The notes beneath the pieces are model-generated. The model saw nothing but the letters and a program-made list of their open reading frames with translations, did not search any database and had not been told where the DNA came from. 64,000 bases of DNA from Delphinus delphis. Lineage: Eukaryota; Chordata; Mammalia; Artiodactyla; Delphinidae. The stretch is from contig NW_027192673.1 of assembly GCF_949987515.2 (NCBI RefSeq), positions 677,001-741,000 on the forward strand. The letters are read 5' to 3'. A program made the translations under genes and the position numbers. Positions 63,176-64,000 of the stretch are shown here, in pieces (positions within the stretch are counted from its first letter, which is position 1; every line of letters starts with the position of its first letter).

Positions 63176-64000
63176 CCGATTTCAGGAGGTAGACAGGAAT
63201 TGCATCGAAAGCATAGGAAAAGAGGCAGAACGTCCACAATGATGCACTTGGCCAAAAAGGGCGTATGCGTTTTTTCCTGAATATATTCAGGAAAAAACGC
63301 ATACCCACTTTTTGGCCAACCAAGCAAACTTGCAAAGGAAATCTGCAATACAATGAAGTCTCACTTCCCCCCGGTCAAAAGGGACATCTGAAAAAAGTGT
63401 AAAATCCAGAAAGGCAGGGCAGGCCATGGAGAACTGGGAGCCTTGTTATGCTGATGGGCGGGATGTAAATTGCCAACAGACACTCGGGAGAAGTGTATGG
63501 TGTTTCCTGAAACATCTAAAAAACAAAGCAACAGAGCCTAGGGCACTTCCACTTATGGTCCTATAGCTTAGGGAAATTAAAATCAAAAAGACACAGCCAC
63601 CCCAAAGTTTGGGATGGCTCTGTTTACCACAACCTCGTTTACAGTACAAGTTCAACATCACAAAAAGTGAAAAATGGATAAAGAAGTTGTGGAACACACG
63701 TACAATGCAGTATCACTCAGCAATGAAATCTATGTCATCAGGCCTGTAGCAGCATAATGAGTGGAGTTAGGTACGATGATTCTAACTGAAATAAGTCACA
63801 CAGAAAAAGAAACATCATAAGATATCACTAACACATGGAATGTAAACTTGGCTACACAAGAACTGAATTACAGAACAGAACAGGGTCTCAAATAGAGAAA
63901 ACCAACTTATGCTTGCTTAAGGGGAAAGTTGAGTTGGGGTTCTGCATAAAACCAGAGATTGAAATGAGCACAGATAAAGTTCCTTAAGCCAAATATGGAA
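63176..64000 (+). repeat. Satellite monomer 41, partial, copy of monomer 36
   Basis: 825 bp, cut by the window end inside the L1 3'UTR-like part. Palindrome 63248-63319 has the same degenerate right arm as monomer 36. I see no difference from monomer 36 over this stretch. Confidence 0.93.

Larger units (their letters stand above)
1..64000 (+). repeat. Tandem satellite array, ~1,579-bp monomer, probably the delphinoid common cetacean satellite
   Basis: The motif CCGATTTCAG (or a one-base variant) recurs at 1, 1581, 3162, 4740 and so on to 63176, always in the same orientation and 1,576-1,581 bp apart, and all the sequence between recurrences aligns. The array fills the window, so neither edge is seen. 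No SINE, full-length LINE, LTR or gene interrupts it. The length matches the delphinoid form of the common cetacean satellite as I remember it, and the unit is built from L1 sequence, which I recall being reported for cetacean heterochromatin satellites. The repeat structure is read directly; the taxonomic assignment is inference. Most units carry single HindIII (AAGCTT), KpnI (GGTACC), PstI (CTGCAG) and EcoRV (GATATC) sites, so digestion should give a ladder of about 1.58 kb. Confidence 0.93.
51258..64000 (+). repeat. Pentameric higher-order repeat, 7,892 bp (51258-59149; second copy 59150 onward, cut at window end)
   Basis: An offset of exactly 7,892 bp aligns 51258-56108 with 59150-64000. 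I found seven single-base differences and no indel over these 4,851 bp (at 52120, 53251, 53635, 54213, 54769, 54801 and 54919). The left limit is set by 51257 C versus 59149 G. It spans five monomers (rest of 33, 34-37, start of 38). Confidence 0.88.

Noticed and set aside
1..64000. CRISPR array or other regularly spaced bacterial repeat
   Set aside because: The period is 1.58 kb with no unique spacers; all of each unit is repeated.
1..64000. CENP-B box (TTCG....A..CGGG pattern) that would suggest centromere function
   Set aside because: I checked TTCG and CGGG/CCCG occurrences in the reference unit on both strands and found none with the required spacing. A pattern search allowing mismatches would settle it.
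1..64000. Bovine-type satellites (for example the 1.4-kb 1.715 family) as the identity
   Set aside because: The unit length of 1,579 bp and L1-only composition do not fit those families as I know them; the delphinoid satellite length fits.

Overview
The whole 64 kb window is one uninterrupted head-to-tail satellite array. I count 40 complete monomers plus 825 bases of a 41st. Monomers are 1,576-1,581 bp (mean 1,579.4) and all point the same way. No host gene, RNA gene, array edge or foreign insertion is visible. A unit of about 1,580 bp fits what I remember of the 'common cetacean satellite' in Delphinoidea (dolphins, porpoises, beluga, narwhal; other whales have about 1,750 bp). The L1 and mariner-like sequence inside the unit looks like that of cetartiodactyls. 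My best call is therefore constitutive heterochromatin of a delphinoid cetacean. I cannot name the species.

Monomer anatomy. Practically the whole unit reads as an old, 5'-truncated LINE-1 3' end on the + strand, repeated in tandem. Taking the natural unit at about 967-2546 as the example: 967-1652 and 1725-2251 are decayed L1 ORF2 C-terminal coding sequence, with the equivalent of the native stop codon at 2249-2251. Bases 2252-2546 match the L1 3'UTR, which runs without a poly(A) tail straight into the next ORF2 segment. At 1653-1724 the L1 is interrupted by a perfect 72-bp palindrome that resembles a cetartiodactyl mariner-type miniature element. For bookkeeping I number monomers from the motif CCGATTTCAG, which puts monomer 1 at base 1. 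In each monomer the palindrome lies at offsets 73-144, the ORF2 stop equivalent near 669-671 and the L1 tail/ORF2 junction near 960-970.

Regional layout. Monomers 1-14 (1-22114) are a mixture of two variant types, A and B, plus mosaics. Around 21825-29802 a dimer of 3,160 bp is repeated nearly perfectly, two full copies and part of a third. Monomers 24-29 form a local lineage containing a second dimer duplication (39314-42472 and 42473 to about 45430). At 51258-64000 a pentamer of 7,892 bp is repeated, the second copy cut by the window end. Within it a tract of about 1.07 kb is copied between monomers 34-35 and 36-37. A tract of about 430 bp is also shared between monomer 10 and monomer 34, about 38 kb apart.

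Nothing here looks like a working gene. The short open frames are L1 remnants or their antisense, and several pass through the palindrome, which encodes the same peptide on both strands. The biology is in the structure: a satellite made from an L1 tail, a palindromic element carried in every unit, arms of that palindrome that sometimes change together, and layered recent amplifications.
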